A DNA stretch of 64,000 bases from a bacterium. Its GTDB lineage: Bacteria > Bacteroidota > Ignavibacteria > Kapaibacteriales > UBA2268. Made by a program: the position numbers and the translations under genes. Numbering within the stretch: the stretch's first letter is position 1; each line of letters begins with the position of its first letter. The DNA lies in the NCBI GenBank assembly GCA_030431515.1, contig JAUIIX010000009.1:1-64000 (forward strand), given 5' to 3'. This document shows, piece after piece, positions 9,040 through 19,472 of the stretch. The notes below the pieces were generated by a model. The model saw nothing but the letters and a program-made list of their open reading frames with translations, was not told the origin of the DNA and ran no database searches.

Positions 9040-11520
9040 ATGAAATTATTATTAATTTTAATTGTCATTGTATTTTTCCACATAAATACATATTCTTATG
9101 AAAATATAAAATGGGTGAAATCTGAATTGCCTGAACTTCCAAGTAATGATCCATTAAGAAATATATTTACAATTGCTAATTCAACTTTCCTTGATGTTAT
9201 GTTTTTAGAGAGTAATCCTAACTATGGTTGGGTTAGTGGATTTAACTCTTTGGTGTTAAGAACTGTTGATGGTGGGAAAAATTGGGATTACACAATAGTT
9301 GATAGAAACAATCAATATCAATTAGAGTCTGTTTTCTTTTTAAATGAAAATGTTGGCTATGCTTCTGGCCCTTGTAACTCATGCTATAATTTGGATGGAG
9401 GTGTATTCAAATCAACTGATGGTGGAATTACTTGGAAAGAAATAACTCCAATATTTTCATATCAGAGTATTTTAGGAATAAAACATAGCTTGCCACTTTG
9501 GGGATGTTTTTTTGAAAATGAATTAGAAGGTTATGTTGTTGGTGGAGATTGTGGGACAGAATATCCTATAACTAATTTTAGTAATTTCCAACAAGTAATT
9601 TATAAGACTAAGGACGGAGGTGAAAACTGGGAATTAATTCCTTTTAGTGAAGGTTTTACAAAAATGGCAGACATAATTACTGATGAAGATGGATTTAGCT
9701 GGGTTATTTCAAGTGGAAGATTATGGAAATCTAATATAGAAAAAACTAATTGGACAATTGTGAGTGAAACAGGTGAAGTAGATTGGCACGAAGATATTTC
9801 AAAGTATAATAATTCCTTCATTGTTCCTTATTCTGTTGGATGTGCTGGAAACAATAATGTAGATGGTGGGTTAAGGATTACAACTGACGGGGGTAATACT
9901 TGGCGAGATACTGTTACTGAAGGTGCAATGTATGGTTCTTTGATGGTAGATGATTTGACTGGCTGGGGAGTAGGTTATAATGCTTCAGTTTACCAAACAA
10001 CTGATGGTGGGTATAATTGGAAAAATATCAATGCTTGTTTAGATGGAGGTGATTTCTTAGATGATATTGCTTTAGCTTCTGATGGTAGGTATTGGATAGT
10101 TGGTGATGATATTTGGCACTCTGCACCTGCGATTTTTGATACTCTTACAAGGCAACAGGAAATCATTAATATTTGCAAAGGTGAAAAAATAATTTTAGAT
10201 TTAGATACTAATATTAATAATATATATTGGAATGTAAATTCCTTCTCCTCGACTTTTGAATATGAAGCTAATTCTTCTAAAACAATTACGGCAATGTATT
10301 ATAATGAAGAATGTGCTGATACTGTTTATCATTCAATATTTGAAATAAATGTCCTACCATTGCCAGATTATCAAATTACTTTCTCTAATAAGCAACCCTG
10401 TGTTGGCGAGGAAGTCCTTGTAAGTGTAAATCCTTTATATTCCAATTATAAATGGGAAAATATGACTGACTCGACTATTCTCAATACGACTGGGAATTCA
10501 GCTACTATTACAAAATCAGGAACTTACAAAGTATCAATAGTTGATGAGTTTCTCTGTGAACACTCTTATGAGTTTCCTGTTGAGTTTAAACCACTTCCTA
10601 TCCTAAATATTGATTCAATCGGCAGAATTAACTTTTGTCTTGGTGATACTTTACTTCTAATTGCAAAACATAACGGTACTTCAGTAGAATGGTATGAAGA
10701 AAATAATGAAAATAGTATTTCTAATCAAGATACATTAATTGTTTTAAATTCTGGTACTTTTCATGCAATAGTTACTTCAGAATATGGATGTACAATAAGT
10801 TCAGATATTATAAATGCAAAAGCAAGGATTGACACTAATAACTTTAAATTAAATTATGAATTTGATGGAAACTGGTTCGAAGATGATATAGTAGTCAAAG
10901 GTGATTATGTTTGTAATAAATTAATAATTAGAAATCATAGAGATTTTGATGCTGTAATTGATAATCCAATAGTTTTAGGCAATACAGAGTTTTCAATACC
11001 GTCTTATCAATTGCCACTTACTATTCCAGCAAATTCTCAAGCTGAACTCGAAGTTTGTTTTTTAGGAATTGGAGAACAAATAAGATTAGATACAATACTA
11101 ATTGCAGATAGATGTAGTGACCATTATTTACCATTAAAAGCAATTGTAAAAGATAAAGTAGAGTTAACAGAATCAAAATGCTTTTTATCAATTAAATTAA
11201 TTGATGTATCTTTAATGGATGAATATTTTATTACTCTTGGTGTTCCATATCCTAACCCAACTCAAAATATTTCAAAGTTAGAATATATAGAATTTATACC
11301 TAATGATTTTCAATTTACAATTGATGTAGCATTATACGACCTATTTGGAATTCGAATAAAAGAGTTAAATTATAATATTGTCGAAAGTGATATACAAAAA
11401 AACGGAAAATTAGTTAAGTCTATTATTGATATTGATATGACTGACCAAAACTCTGGAGTATATTTAATACAAATCGTAAATCCTAACTCAACAGACTATT
11501 TTAAAATAATAAAAATATAA
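9040..11520 (+). CDS. Secreted YCF48/BNR-repeat-like protein with T9SS C-terminal sorting domain
   Basis: Repeated TxDGGxxW motifs; C-term VPYPNPTQNISKLEYIEF...YDLFGIRIKEL...SGVYLIQIVNPNSTDYFKIIKI. Confidence 0.85.
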   Translation: MKLLLILIVIVFFHINTYSYENIKWVKSELPELPSNDPLRNIFTIANSTFLDVMFLESNPNYGWVSGFNSLVLRTVDGGKNWDYTIVDRNNQYQLESVFFLNENVGYASGPCNSCYNLDGGVFKSTDGGITWKEITPIFSYQSILGIKHSLPLWGCFFENELEGYVVGGDCGTEYPITNFSNFQQVIYKTKDGGENWELIPFSEGFTKMADIITDEDGFSWVISSGRLWKSNIEKTNWTIVSETGEVDWHEDISKYNNSFIVPYSVGCAGNNNVDGGLRITTDGGNTWRDTVTEGAMYGSLMVDDLTGWGVGYNASVYQTTDGGYNWKNINACLDGGDFLDDIALASDGRYWIVGDDIWHSAPAIFDTLTRQQEIINICKGEKIILDLDTNINNIYWNVNSFSSTFEYEANSSKTITAMYYNEECADTVYHSIFEINVLPLPDYQITFSNKQPCVGEEVLVSVNPLYSNYKWENMTDSTILNTTGNSATITKSGTYKVSIVDEFLCEHSYEFPVEFKPLPILNIDSIGRINFCLGDTLLLIAKHNGTSVEWYEENNENSISNQDTLIVLNSGTFHAIVTSEYGCTISSDIINAKARIDTNNFKLNYEFDGNWFEDDIVVKGDYVCNKLIIRNHRDFDAVIDNPIVLGNTEFSIPSYQLPLTIPANSQAELEVCFLGIGEQIRLDTILIADRCSDHYLPLKAIVKDKVELTESKCFLSIKLIDVSLMDEYFITLGVPYPNPTQNISKLEYIEFIPNDFQFTIDVALYDLFGIRIKELNYNIVESDIQKNGKLVKSIIDIDMTDQNSGVYLIQIVNPNSTDYFKIIKI

Positions 11521-11620
11521 AAATTTTCTAAATTATTACAATAAAAAGCAAGCAAAATAGTTTATATATGTAATTAATTGCAAATGAAATTAATTTTATT
11601 TTTTAACAAAAAGGTTTTTT

Positions 11621-12130
11621 ATGAAAAGATTTAACTACTTACTTAGCATTTTCGCTATTTCTTTTTTACTTGTATTCACATCATGTTCTGAAGATGATGA
11701 TAAAGATACTGCAATAGAATATAAATTAACTGAATCACTATTCAGTAGTGCAACAAATCCAATTCAGACTAACATCAACACTGGTGCTATGGCACATAAT
11801 GGAGATGCAACTGCATCTGGAACTATGACATTCAGAGATGTTTATACAAATATGTCTGATGTAAGCGGAACTGCAAAACCAGGTGATATTATTACTAAAT
11901 ATGTATATGGAAAAGATTCTACTGGTGCAAAAGGTGCTTTAATGGTAGCTTTTGCAATGGTAAAACAAGAAGCTGGAAATGGAGATGATGATGGAAATTG
12001 GTATTGGTATATGTTACCAAATGGAAATGATACAGATTTTTCAACAGTTGCAAAAGTTGACCCTCAATCTAATTGTTCAGGATGCCACTCTGCTGGTATA
12101 AGTGACCATAGATATGTTTTTGGTAATTAA
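11621..12130 (+). CDS. Lipoprotein with one CxxCH haem motif, cytochrome P460-like
   Basis: Lipobox FTSC; DGNWYWYMLPNG ... NCSGCHSAGISDHRYVFGN. Confidence 0.65.
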   Translation: MKRFNYLLSIFAISFLLVFTSCSEDDDKDTAIEYKLTESLFSSATNPIQTNINTGAMAHNGDATASGTMTFRDVYTNMSDVSGTAKPGDIITKYVYGKDSTGAKGALMVAFAMVKQEAGNGDDDGNWYWYMLPNGNDTDFSTVAKVDPQSNCSGCHSAGISDHRYVFGN

Positions 12131-12158
12131 TTCAAATTGCTATATAATTTCTTATTTT

Positions 12159-12188
12159 AAATGTCCTTAGAAATAAGGACATTTTTAT
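12159..12188. terminator. Bidirectional terminator between convergent genes
   Basis: AAATGTCCTTA-GAAA-TAAGGACATTTTTA. Confidence 0.75.
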
Positions 12189-12862
12189 TTTATATAGATA
12201 TTTTGTGCAAAAATCTCACTTAATTGTTCTATTTTATCATCAATCATTACTTCATAAGAATTGTCAAATTTTCTTTTTTCAATAATTTTTATTTTACTTC
12301 CTAATTCAATACCAATTTTACTAGCATACTTTAATAATTCTTCATTTTCATCATTAATAGAAGCAACTGTATGGACTTTATTAATTCCTATTTCAGATAA
12401 AAGTCTAAATTTTTCAATATGATAATTTCCACTTTTACTTGGTATCAATGAGCCATGAGGATCTTTCTTTGGAAAATCCATAAATTCATCTAATTTGTCA
12501 ATTAATTTTTCAGATTTTATATGTTCTAACTGTTCTGCAATCTGGTGGACTTCATCCCATGAGAAATTCAAATAATCACAAAGGAAGGTTTCCCAAAGGC
12601 GATGCTTACGTATTAATAATATTGCAAACTTTTTACCTTCATCAGTTAAGCTTATCTTTCCGTATTTTTCATAATTAACTATGTTTTTAGATTTAATTTT
12701 TTTTACCATCAAATTAACAGAACCCGGAGATAAATTTAGTTTATCAGCAAGTTTATTAGTGCCAATTTCTTTTTCACCTGATTCATAAGTCAATGAAAAA
12801 ATAGCTTTAATATAGTCTTGTTCATTTAAAGTAAGTCGGTTAAAATCTGAATTTTTTGCCAT
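12185..12862 (-). CDS. DtxR/MntR-family metal-dependent transcriptional regulator
   Basis: N-terminal wHTH (LNEQDYIKAIFSLTYESGEKEIGTNKLADKLNLSPGSVNLMVKKIK), dimerisation region (RKHRLWETFLCDYLNFSWDEVHQIAEQLEHI...PHGSLIP), FeoA-like C-term. Confidence 0.9.
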   Translation of the reverse strand: MAKNSDFNRLTLNEQDYIKAIFSLTYESGEKEIGTNKLADKLNLSPGSVNLMVKKIKSKNIVNYEKYGKISLTDEGKKFAILLIRKHRLWETFLCDYLNFSWDEVHQIAEQLEHIKSEKLIDKLDEFMDFPKKDPHGSLIPSKSGNYHIEKFRLLSEIGINKVHTVASINDENEELLKYASKIGIELGSKIKIIEKRKFDNSYEVMIDDKIEQLSEIFAQNIYIK

Positions 12863-13020
12863 AGAAGTAGAAATTCAATGTAATTTTTATTTAATATTAT
12901 CAAAATTAAAAAAAATACTTGTCTTAAACTAATTATCTATTTTCTTCTATTTTAAAATAAATTAATAATCATTTGTTAAATTGCAATTTATATTTTTTTA
13001 ATTCAGAGAAAAAAAAATTA

Positions 13021-13968
13021 ATGAAGATTAGTATAGTAATAGCTACAACTAATAGAAAAAGTGAATTAGAATATTCAATTAACCAGTATTTTAAACAAAG
13101 TTATCAAGATTTTGAAATTTTAGTAATGGATAATGCTTCTAACGATGGTACTGGGGAAATGATTAAAGAAAAGTATTCTGATAATGAAAAAATTAGATAC
13201 TATCGTTTTGAAGAAAATTTATATTTTACTGCATTTAATTATGGAGTTTGGGAAAGCAAAGGGGATATAATTTGGGTATGTGATGATGATTCTAATCCAA
13301 GAGATACAGATTGTTTTGAAAAAGTTATTGAAAAATTTGTAAAATTTCCGCAAATAGCAATCTTAGGTACAGAAGATATTGAAGTAAATAGTAATAATTC
13401 GATCTGGAATTGGCATCCGCTTGAAGTTGATAAACATAATATTCCAGAAGATGGATTTAAAACTTGTTTATTTCATGGAACTGGAGCAGGTATTAGAAAA
13501 GAAGTTTTTAATAAAATTGGTGGATTTTGGGGCTTTGGAATGGAAGAATTAGATTTCACAACTCGTGCAATTATAGCTGGGTATGAAGCAAGATACTTTC
13601 CTAATATTGTTACTATGCACCATAATTCACCTAAAATGCGATTCAAAGAGGAACGCTGGATTCACATGAGTTCACAAGTAGTTAAATATAATTATAAATA
13701 TTTCTCTTTTTGGAAAGCAACTGGAAAAGTGTACCCTTTGTTAATTATTGAACTATTCAGGGCTATTGCTTTAAGATTTAGACCTTTAATTATTCTAAAT
13801 GCTATATTATCATGGAAATACTTTGCAATTAATACTTTTAGAAAAGAGCATACACCTATTCCAAAAGATAAAATCAACGATGTTACTCTTGGAGTAAGCA
13901 CTTGGAAAAATCAAATGAAATATATCAAATATGTTATTAATAATAAAGTCTTTAGGAAAAAGAGTTGA
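13021..13968 (+). CDS. GT2-family glycosyltransferase
   Basis: MKISIVIATTNRKSELEYSINQYFKQSYQDFEILVMDNASNDGT...VCDDDSNP. Confidence 0.9.
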   Translation: MKISIVIATTNRKSELEYSINQYFKQSYQDFEILVMDNASNDGTGEMIKEKYSDNEKIRYYRFEENLYFTAFNYGVWESKGDIIWVCDDDSNPRDTDCFEKVIEKFVKFPQIAILGTEDIEVNSNNSIWNWHPLEVDKHNIPEDGFKTCLFHGTGAGIRKEVFNKIGGFWGFGMEELDFTTRAIIAGYEARYFPNIVTMHHNSPKMRFKEERWIHMSSQVVKYNYKYFSFWKATGKVYPLLIIELFRAIALRFRPLIILNAILSWKYFAINTFRKEHTPIPKDKINDVTLGVSTWKNQMKYIKYVINNKVFRKKS

Positions 13969-15158
13969 AAATCTTACAATTAATACCGCAATTTATACTT
14001 CCTGCTACTGATGGAGGAAAAATTGGTATTTATAATATTATTAAGGAATTTTCTAAATATTCTAATATTGAATTAATTGTTTTTACTAATCACCTACCAG
14101 AAGAAGAATATATAAATGAATTAAAAGAATATGCGAATATTCATTTTATAGTTGAAGATATTTCTAATAGTTCGAATAATATTATTAAATCTATACTTCA
14201 CAACAAATCTGTATATCTTGATAAATTTTATAATCAGAAAATATTAAATCAAATTGATAAAATAATTGAAAATATTGAATTTGATATAATTCACGCAGAC
14301 CATACTTCTATGGCTCAAATTGCAGAATACATTGCTAAAAAGAAAAATAAAAAATTCGGATTACGTCTTCACAATATTGAATATATAATATGGGAAAGAT
14401 ACGCCAAAGATTTACCAATATTTGACCCAAAAAAAATAATAATTAAATATCAATCTGGATTATTAAAAAAAGAAGAAGCAAGATTAATTTCAGAATCAGA
14501 AATTTCATTTCCAATCACAAACAAAGATAAAAGTATAGCAAAAGAATTATCTCCTAATTCAAAAATGATTGTAGCAAGTGCAGGAGTTGATGCTGCAAAA
14601 TTAAAAAGAAGCAAAGTTGAAAGGAATCCCTATCAATTAGTAATTGCAACAACTTATAATTGGGTACATAATATTAATGGTTTAATATGGTTTATCGAAA
14701 ATGTGCTAAGTAAAGTTAAATATAAAATTCCAAATATATCACTTAAATTATTCGGTAAAAATCTGCCCGATTCACTTAAAAAATATGGTCATCTTGGAGT
14801 AGAAGCTATTGGTTTTGTTGACGATATAGGAATTGAACTTAGCAAAGCTTCAATTTATATATCACCATTATTTGTTGGCTCTGGAATACGTATAAAAGTA
14901 TTAGAAGCATTAGCTTATGAACTACCAGTTATTTCAACATCAATATCAGCCGAAGGAATAGAAATAGATGAAGAGAATGGATTATTTATTAGCGATGACG
15001 CTGAAACACAAGCAAATAAAATAATTGCTTTAATCAATAATCCTCAATTAATCAATACAATAGGGGAGAGAGCAAGGAATGCTGTCCTTGAAAAATATAC
15101 TTGGGAAAGTAATGTTAAACTAATGATTGATGAGTATCAAAAAATAATCAACGATTAA
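13965..15158 (+). CDS. GT4-like glycosyltransferase
   Basis: LQLIPQFILPATDGGKIGIYNI...SPLFVGSGIRIKVLEALAYELPVISTSISAEGIE; TTG start overlapping the upstream stop. Confidence 0.85.
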   Translation: MKILQLIPQFILPATDGGKIGIYNIIKEFSKYSNIELIVFTNHLPEEEYINELKEYANIHFIVEDISNSSNNIIKSILHNKSVYLDKFYNQKILNQIDKIIENIEFDIIHADHTSMAQIAEYIAKKKNKKFGLRLHNIEYIIWERYAKDLPIFDPKKIIIKYQSGLLKKEEARLISESEISFPITNKDKSIAKELSPNSKMIVASAGVDAAKLKRSKVERNPYQLVIATTYNWVHNINGLIWFIENVLSKVKYKIPNISLKLFGKNLPDSLKKYGHLGVEAIGFVDDIGIELSKASIYISPLFVGSGIRIKVLEALAYELPVISTSISAEGIEIDEENGLFISDDAETQANKIIALINNPQLINTIGERARNAVLEKYTWESNVKLMIDEYQKIIND

Positions 15159-15861
15159 TTAAAAATGCAGCACCAACATTTATAAAATAGAAATCATCTC
15201 TTTCACTAATATCTTTTCCTAAATGACAATCAACTTGAAAATTATCATTTATCATATAATTCATACCAAAATCTACTGCATTTGAAGTGAAATTATTTCT
15301 ATTCTCTAAAGAATTTCCATAAATCTCAGCAAATATTCCAATCTTTGAACTTAAATTATACCCAAGATTAAAAGTATAAGCAAAATCAGAATTATCTTTT
15401 AAATAAACATATCCTAAATTGTAAGATATAGTAAAATCATTAAATGTATTTCTAAAAATTAAACGAATACCTGGGCTAATATCAATATTATCATTAGTTA
15501 AATTTGGAGTAATTGCACTTAGCAAAATACCAACTGATGGTATAAATCCTTCTTTGTCTATAAGTTCTCTTTTATAATTCAAACTTACAGAAGTAATATC
15601 ACTTTCTTTGTTAGTCATATTATTATTTAAAGCAAATCCAAATTTCAATTCTTGCTTGCTTGATAATCCATATCGAATTTCAGTAACTCCCAACGCAATA
15701 TTCTCGTTAAATGAATCATCACTATAGTTTATTCCGCTTTCAATCATAAATGAATTAACTGGAACAACCCAAGGTGAATTTGATTGACTTGGTCGGTTTG
15801 GTGCAAAATTATCTTTTGCAGAAAGATTAAAAATACTGAAAAATATAATTAAAAATATCAT
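15148..15861 (-). CDS. Predicted outer-membrane beta-barrel / transporter-like protein
   Basis: Signal peptide; PVNSFMIESGINYSDD...LGVTEIRYGLSSKQELKFGF; alternating beta-strand pattern. Confidence 0.6.
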   Translation of the reverse strand: MIFLIIFFSIFNLSAKDNFAPNRPSQSNSPWVVPVNSFMIESGINYSDDSFNENIALGVTEIRYGLSSKQELKFGFALNNNMTNKESDITSVSLNYKRELIDKEGFIPSVGILLSAITPNLTNDNIDISPGIRLIFRNTFNDFTISYNLGYVYLKDNSDFAYTFNLGYNLSSKIGIFAEIYGNSLENRNNFTSNAVDFGMNYMINDNFQVDCHLGKDISERDDFYFINVGAAFLINR

Positions 15862-16790
15862 TAAATTAACTCATTGTTTTCATTATAAAAAATCGACTCA
15901 CTCCATGGACCAAAACCATTAAAGTTTAATCCTCTAACTTTAAATTCACCTTGTTTAATGTCAATTGGCGATTTAAGTTCATTACCTTCATAAATTATTT
16001 GCCAATCTACAGAATTAAACCTATTCCTAAAAACTAATTGATATGATTGAGCATTAACATCTTTTTCCCAATGTACAATACTATTTTTGACAATTAATTT
16101 AGAAGTATTATTTGGAGTATTTTTATTTTTAAAGGATAATTTTGGTAAAGCAAAACCTAAATCTAATAATTTTGCTTCTTTTTTACTCCAATAAACAATA
16201 CATAAACTATATAGACTTCTCAAATTAAGTGAATCTTGATTGAATCTTTTTTTAATTCTATTTGATAAGTTAGTTTGTTCTTCTTTATAATTTAATGCAC
16301 TTCCGTAAGTGTTTCTAACCTCATCTAACATAGGAATTAATAAATCAATTACACCTTGTGTCATTTTATCAATCTTAATTTTTGAATTAGTTCTAACTTT
16401 ATTAATAAAATCACTGCTAAATTCTATTTTATCAATTCTTGTTGTAGGAAGTTGAGTATCATCTTCATCAAATACATTTTGATTTTTATATTGACTTAAA
16501 ACCAAATCTTTAAATGAATTAAATTTTTGAAAGAACTCTCTTTCAATTGTGCTAATTAAATTAAAACTTTCATTTTTCTTAATTGTAATTTCATTAAATT
16601 TATCGGTGAGATATAAGAATTCCTCATAAGAATATAAAGCCCAATCCAATAGTTCATGCGATATATTTATTTCTTTAGCATACTTATTGATATTATTCTG
16701 AAGCAAATCTAATCTCGATATTCTTGCTTCCCTTGTATCCATAGTAAAACTATTATTTTCTATTAATATCTTCATTTTTAAATTTGTCAA
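15861..16790 (-). CDS. Hypothetical helical protein with FN3-like C-terminal segment
   Basis: Long ORF overlapping 15148..15861 by 1 bp; C-term IVHWEKDVNAQSYQLVFRN...FKVRGLNFNGFGPWSESI. Confidence 0.55.
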   Translation of the reverse strand: MTNLKMKILIENNSFTMDTREARISRLDLLQNNINKYAKEINISHELLDWALYSYEEFLYLTDKFNEITIKKNESFNLISTIEREFFQKFNSFKDLVLSQYKNQNVFDEDDTQLPTTRIDKIEFSSDFINKVRTNSKIKIDKMTQGVIDLLIPMLDEVRNTYGSALNYKEEQTNLSNRIKKRFNQDSLNLRSLYSLCIVYWSKKEAKLLDLGFALPKLSFKNKNTPNNTSKLIVKNSIVHWEKDVNAQSYQLVFRNRFNSVDWQIIYEGNELKSPIDIKQGEFKVRGLNFNGFGPWSESIFYNENNELI

Positions 16791-16893
16791 TAATAAAACC
16801 CTAAAATTAACAAAAAATCATTGAAATAAATAATATTTAATAGAAATACTCTAAAATCTTAAAAAATAGCAAAAATTCCATTGAAATAGATAT

Positions 16894-17823
16894 TTACATT
16901 TTGTTCCGTTTTGATAAAAACCTAATCAAAGCTTTATCAAAATCTTCATTAGTCAATATTAAATTATAGTCAACTTTATTCTGGTGACAAACATTCTTAA
17001 TTTGGTCAATAAATTTATTTACAGTCTCAACATAAGATTTCTGCAAATGATGTGGCTGAGTAATTAGTTCTTCATCAGTCTCTAAATCAATAAAATTAGA
17101 CGCACTACCTAAATCAAAGTCCATTTCCCTTGGGTCAAGAACCTGAAATAAAAGCACTTCGTGATTTCTATGTCTAAAGTGATTCAATGCTTTACTAATT
17201 GACTCAATATCATCAAGCAAATCAGATATAATTATAATTAACCCTCTACGCTTAATTCTTTCAGCCAAATTATCCAACGCAAGAGAAGTTCCAGTCAGAT
17301 TGCTTGGTTGATTATTCTCTAATTTATTAATAATCTCACCAATATAAGAAGTTTTAGAGCGAGCAGGCATATAATCAACTAACTCATTATTATAAATAGC
17401 AAGTCCCACAGCATCTCTTTGCTTATTCATTAGATATGCAAGAGTTGACGCTAAAAATATAGAATAATTATATTTACTCACATTCCCTTTAGAAGCATAA
17501 GACATAGATTTTGAACTATCAATAACAATAGTTGCACGTAAATTAGTCTCTTCTTCAAACTGCTTCACATAAAATTTATTAGATCGCCCATAAACTTGCC
17601 AATCAATATGCCTAATCTCATCACCTGGTCTATATTGTCTATGTTCCGCAAATTCAACACTAAAGCCATGATAGGGTGATTTGTGAAGTCCAGTTATAAA
17701 TCCCTCTACAACTAATCTGGCTTTCAATTCCAAATTCTTTAAACTTGAAGCACTCTTTGGGTCAAAAACATTTTCTTTATTTTTCATATAATATAATGCG
17801 AATATCTTTAAAATTTGTTGCAA
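16894..17823 (-). CDS. DUF58-domain protein
   Basis: ENVFDPKSASSLKNLELKARLVVEGFITGLHKSPYHGFSVEFAEHRQYRPGDEIRHIDWQVYGRSNKFYVKQFEEETNL. Likely true start is a downstream ATG (MKNKENVFDPK). Confidence 0.92.
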   Translation of the reverse strand: MQQILKIFALYYMKNKENVFDPKSASSLKNLELKARLVVEGFITGLHKSPYHGFSVEFAEHRQYRPGDEIRHIDWQVYGRSNKFYVKQFEEETNLRATIVIDSSKSMSYASKGNVSKYNYSIFLASTLAYLMNKQRDAVGLAIYNNELVDYMPARSKTSYIGEIINKLENNQPSNLTGTSLALDNLAERIKRRGLIIIISDLLDDIESISKALNHFRHRNHEVLLFQVLDPREMDFDLGSASNFIDLETDEELITQPHHLQKSYVETVNKFIDQIKNVCHQNKVDYNLILTNEDFDKALIRFLSKRNKM

Positions 17824-17946
17824 ATAATAATATATATATTACAAAAATACTGAATTATTCCTATCATTAGCAACTAAAATTATTCAATCATTGTCCACAT
17901 TTTAAAAATAAATAAAATAATATTTGGTTTATAATAAAATACTACT

Positions 17947-17954
17947 TAATTTTG
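17947..17954 (+). promoter_or_regulatory. Putative -7 box TAATTTTG for rplS
   Basis: TAATTTTGTAATTC 30 bp upstream of the ATG, with an upstream TTTG element. Confidence 0.55.
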
Positions 17955-17983
17955 TAATTCTTTTCGTAACGAAGGCAATAAAA

Positions 17984-18364
17984 ATGGATAAGTTAATATT
18001 AGTTAATGAAATGTTCAAAGAAAAAGCATTGAACATTCGCAAAGAAAAAGATGGTGATTCATTTGTTGAACGTCCTCAGTTTAAAGCTGGTGACCAAGTG
18101 AATGTTGCTGTTAGAGTATCTGAGGGTAACAAAGAGAGAATCCAAAATTACAAAGGTATTGTAATTGCACGTCAAGGTGGTGGATTAACTGAAACTTTCA
18201 CTGTTAGAAAAATTTCTAATGGTATTGGTGTGGAAAGAATTTTCCCTATCTATTCTCCTCATGTTCAAAACATTGAAGTATTAAAAGTTGGTAAAGTTCG
18301 TAGAGCTAAATTATTCTACTTACGTGGAATGAGCGACAAAAGAACTAAACAAAAACTTAGTTAA
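17984..18364 (+). CDS. rplS: 50S ribosomal protein L19
   Basis: [83 protein letters not shown]. Confidence 0.97.
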   Translation: MDKLILVNEMFKEKALNIRKEKDGDSFVERPQFKAGDQVNVAVRVSEGNKERIQNYKGIVIARQGGGLTETFTVRKISNGIGVERIFPIYSPHVQNIEVLKVGKVRRAKLFYLRGMSDKRTKQKLS

Positions 18365-18384
18365 TTCTATTCTAATGACTATTT

Positions 18385-18420
18385 TAAAAAAACCTCTTAT
18401 TTTAAGAGGTTTTTTTTTTA
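18385..18420 (+). terminator. rplS terminator
   Basis: AAAAAACCTCTTA-TTT-TAAGAGGTTTTTTTTT. Confidence 0.85.
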
Positions 18421-19446
18421 TTCTAATGATTCCAATAATAATAGATAACTCTCATATCTATCTGCATCAATATCACCTTCTTCTACAGCTGCCAATACTG
18501 CACATCCTGGCTCATGAGTATGACTGCAAGGCAAAAATTTACAATTATGGTGATACTCTATAAAATCATCAAAGTAAGTAGGTAACTCATATTTATCTAT
18601 ATCCCATAAAGCAAACTCTCTAATCCCAGGCGAATCAATTATCTCACCACCAAAAGGTAATTCAAACATTCTAACAAAACTTGTAGTATGCAAACCCTTA
18701 GCAGTTCGCAAACTAACAATCCCAACTTCCTGAACTTCATTATTTAATAAATGATTAATAAAAGTAGATTTTCCAGACCCAGAAGGACCTGAAATTATTG
18801 TTCGTTTATCTTTTAATATTAACTCAATAGTATCTAAGTTAATTTTTTCTTGAAGTGAAATTAAAAATAATTCTATACCTAATTCATCAGTGTAAGTATA
18901 TAAATCTTCATAAATAGTTTCTTCATCACCTAATTCAGATTTATTTATCACAATAATTGGTGTTAAATCCCCGCATTTAGCCGCAACTAAATATCTATCA
19001 ATCAATCGTCTATTATATTTAGGATTATCTGCAGCCATAAAAATCAGCATCATATCAGAATTTGCTCCAATTACATGTTCCATATTTTTATTTTGCGGTG
19101 ATATTCTTGATAATTTAGAAAATCTATTTCCAACCTCCCGAATTGTACCTTTTTGATAACCCGATGATTTAGAAAATTCATCATAAATTTCAATCTTTAC
19201 ATTATCGCCAACCGCTACAATCGAAGAGTCCGAATACTTTGATTTAATTATCCCAGCAACTTGACATTCATAAGTAACTCCATCACATTTAACTAAACTA
19301 ATTGAACCAATTGTAGCAATAAGTTTCCCTTCGATAAGATTACTCTGATCGATTTCATCTTTAAATCTAATTCGTTTGTTTCTAATTTTAAATTTTTCTT
19401 GCTTTTCTTTATTCTTGAATTGCTTTATTTTATTTTCAACAGACAA
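18418..19446 (-). CDS. rsgA: Ribosome small-subunit-dependent GTPase A
   Basis: Circularly permuted GTPase: INKSEL, GPSGSGKSTFINHL, DSPGIREF; Zn motif CKFLPCSHTHEPGC. Confidence 0.95.
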   Translation of the reverse strand: MSVENKIKQFKNKEKQEKFKIRNKRIRFKDEIDQSNLIEGKLIATIGSISLVKCDGVTYECQVAGIIKSKYSDSSIVAVGDNVKIEIYDEFSKSSGYQKGTIREVGNRFSKLSRISPQNKNMEHVIGANSDMMLIFMAADNPKYNRRLIDRYLVAAKCGDLTPIIVINKSELGDEETIYEDLYTYTDELGIELFLISLQEKINLDTIELILKDKRTIISGPSGSGKSTFINHLLNNEVQEVGIVSLRTAKGLHTTSFVRMFELPFGGEIIDSPGIREFALWDIDKYELPTYFDDFIEYHHNCKFLPCSHTHEPGCAVLAAVEEGDIDADRYESYLLLLESLE

Positions 19447-19472
19447 ATCAAATCCTACTAATATTTAAGTGA

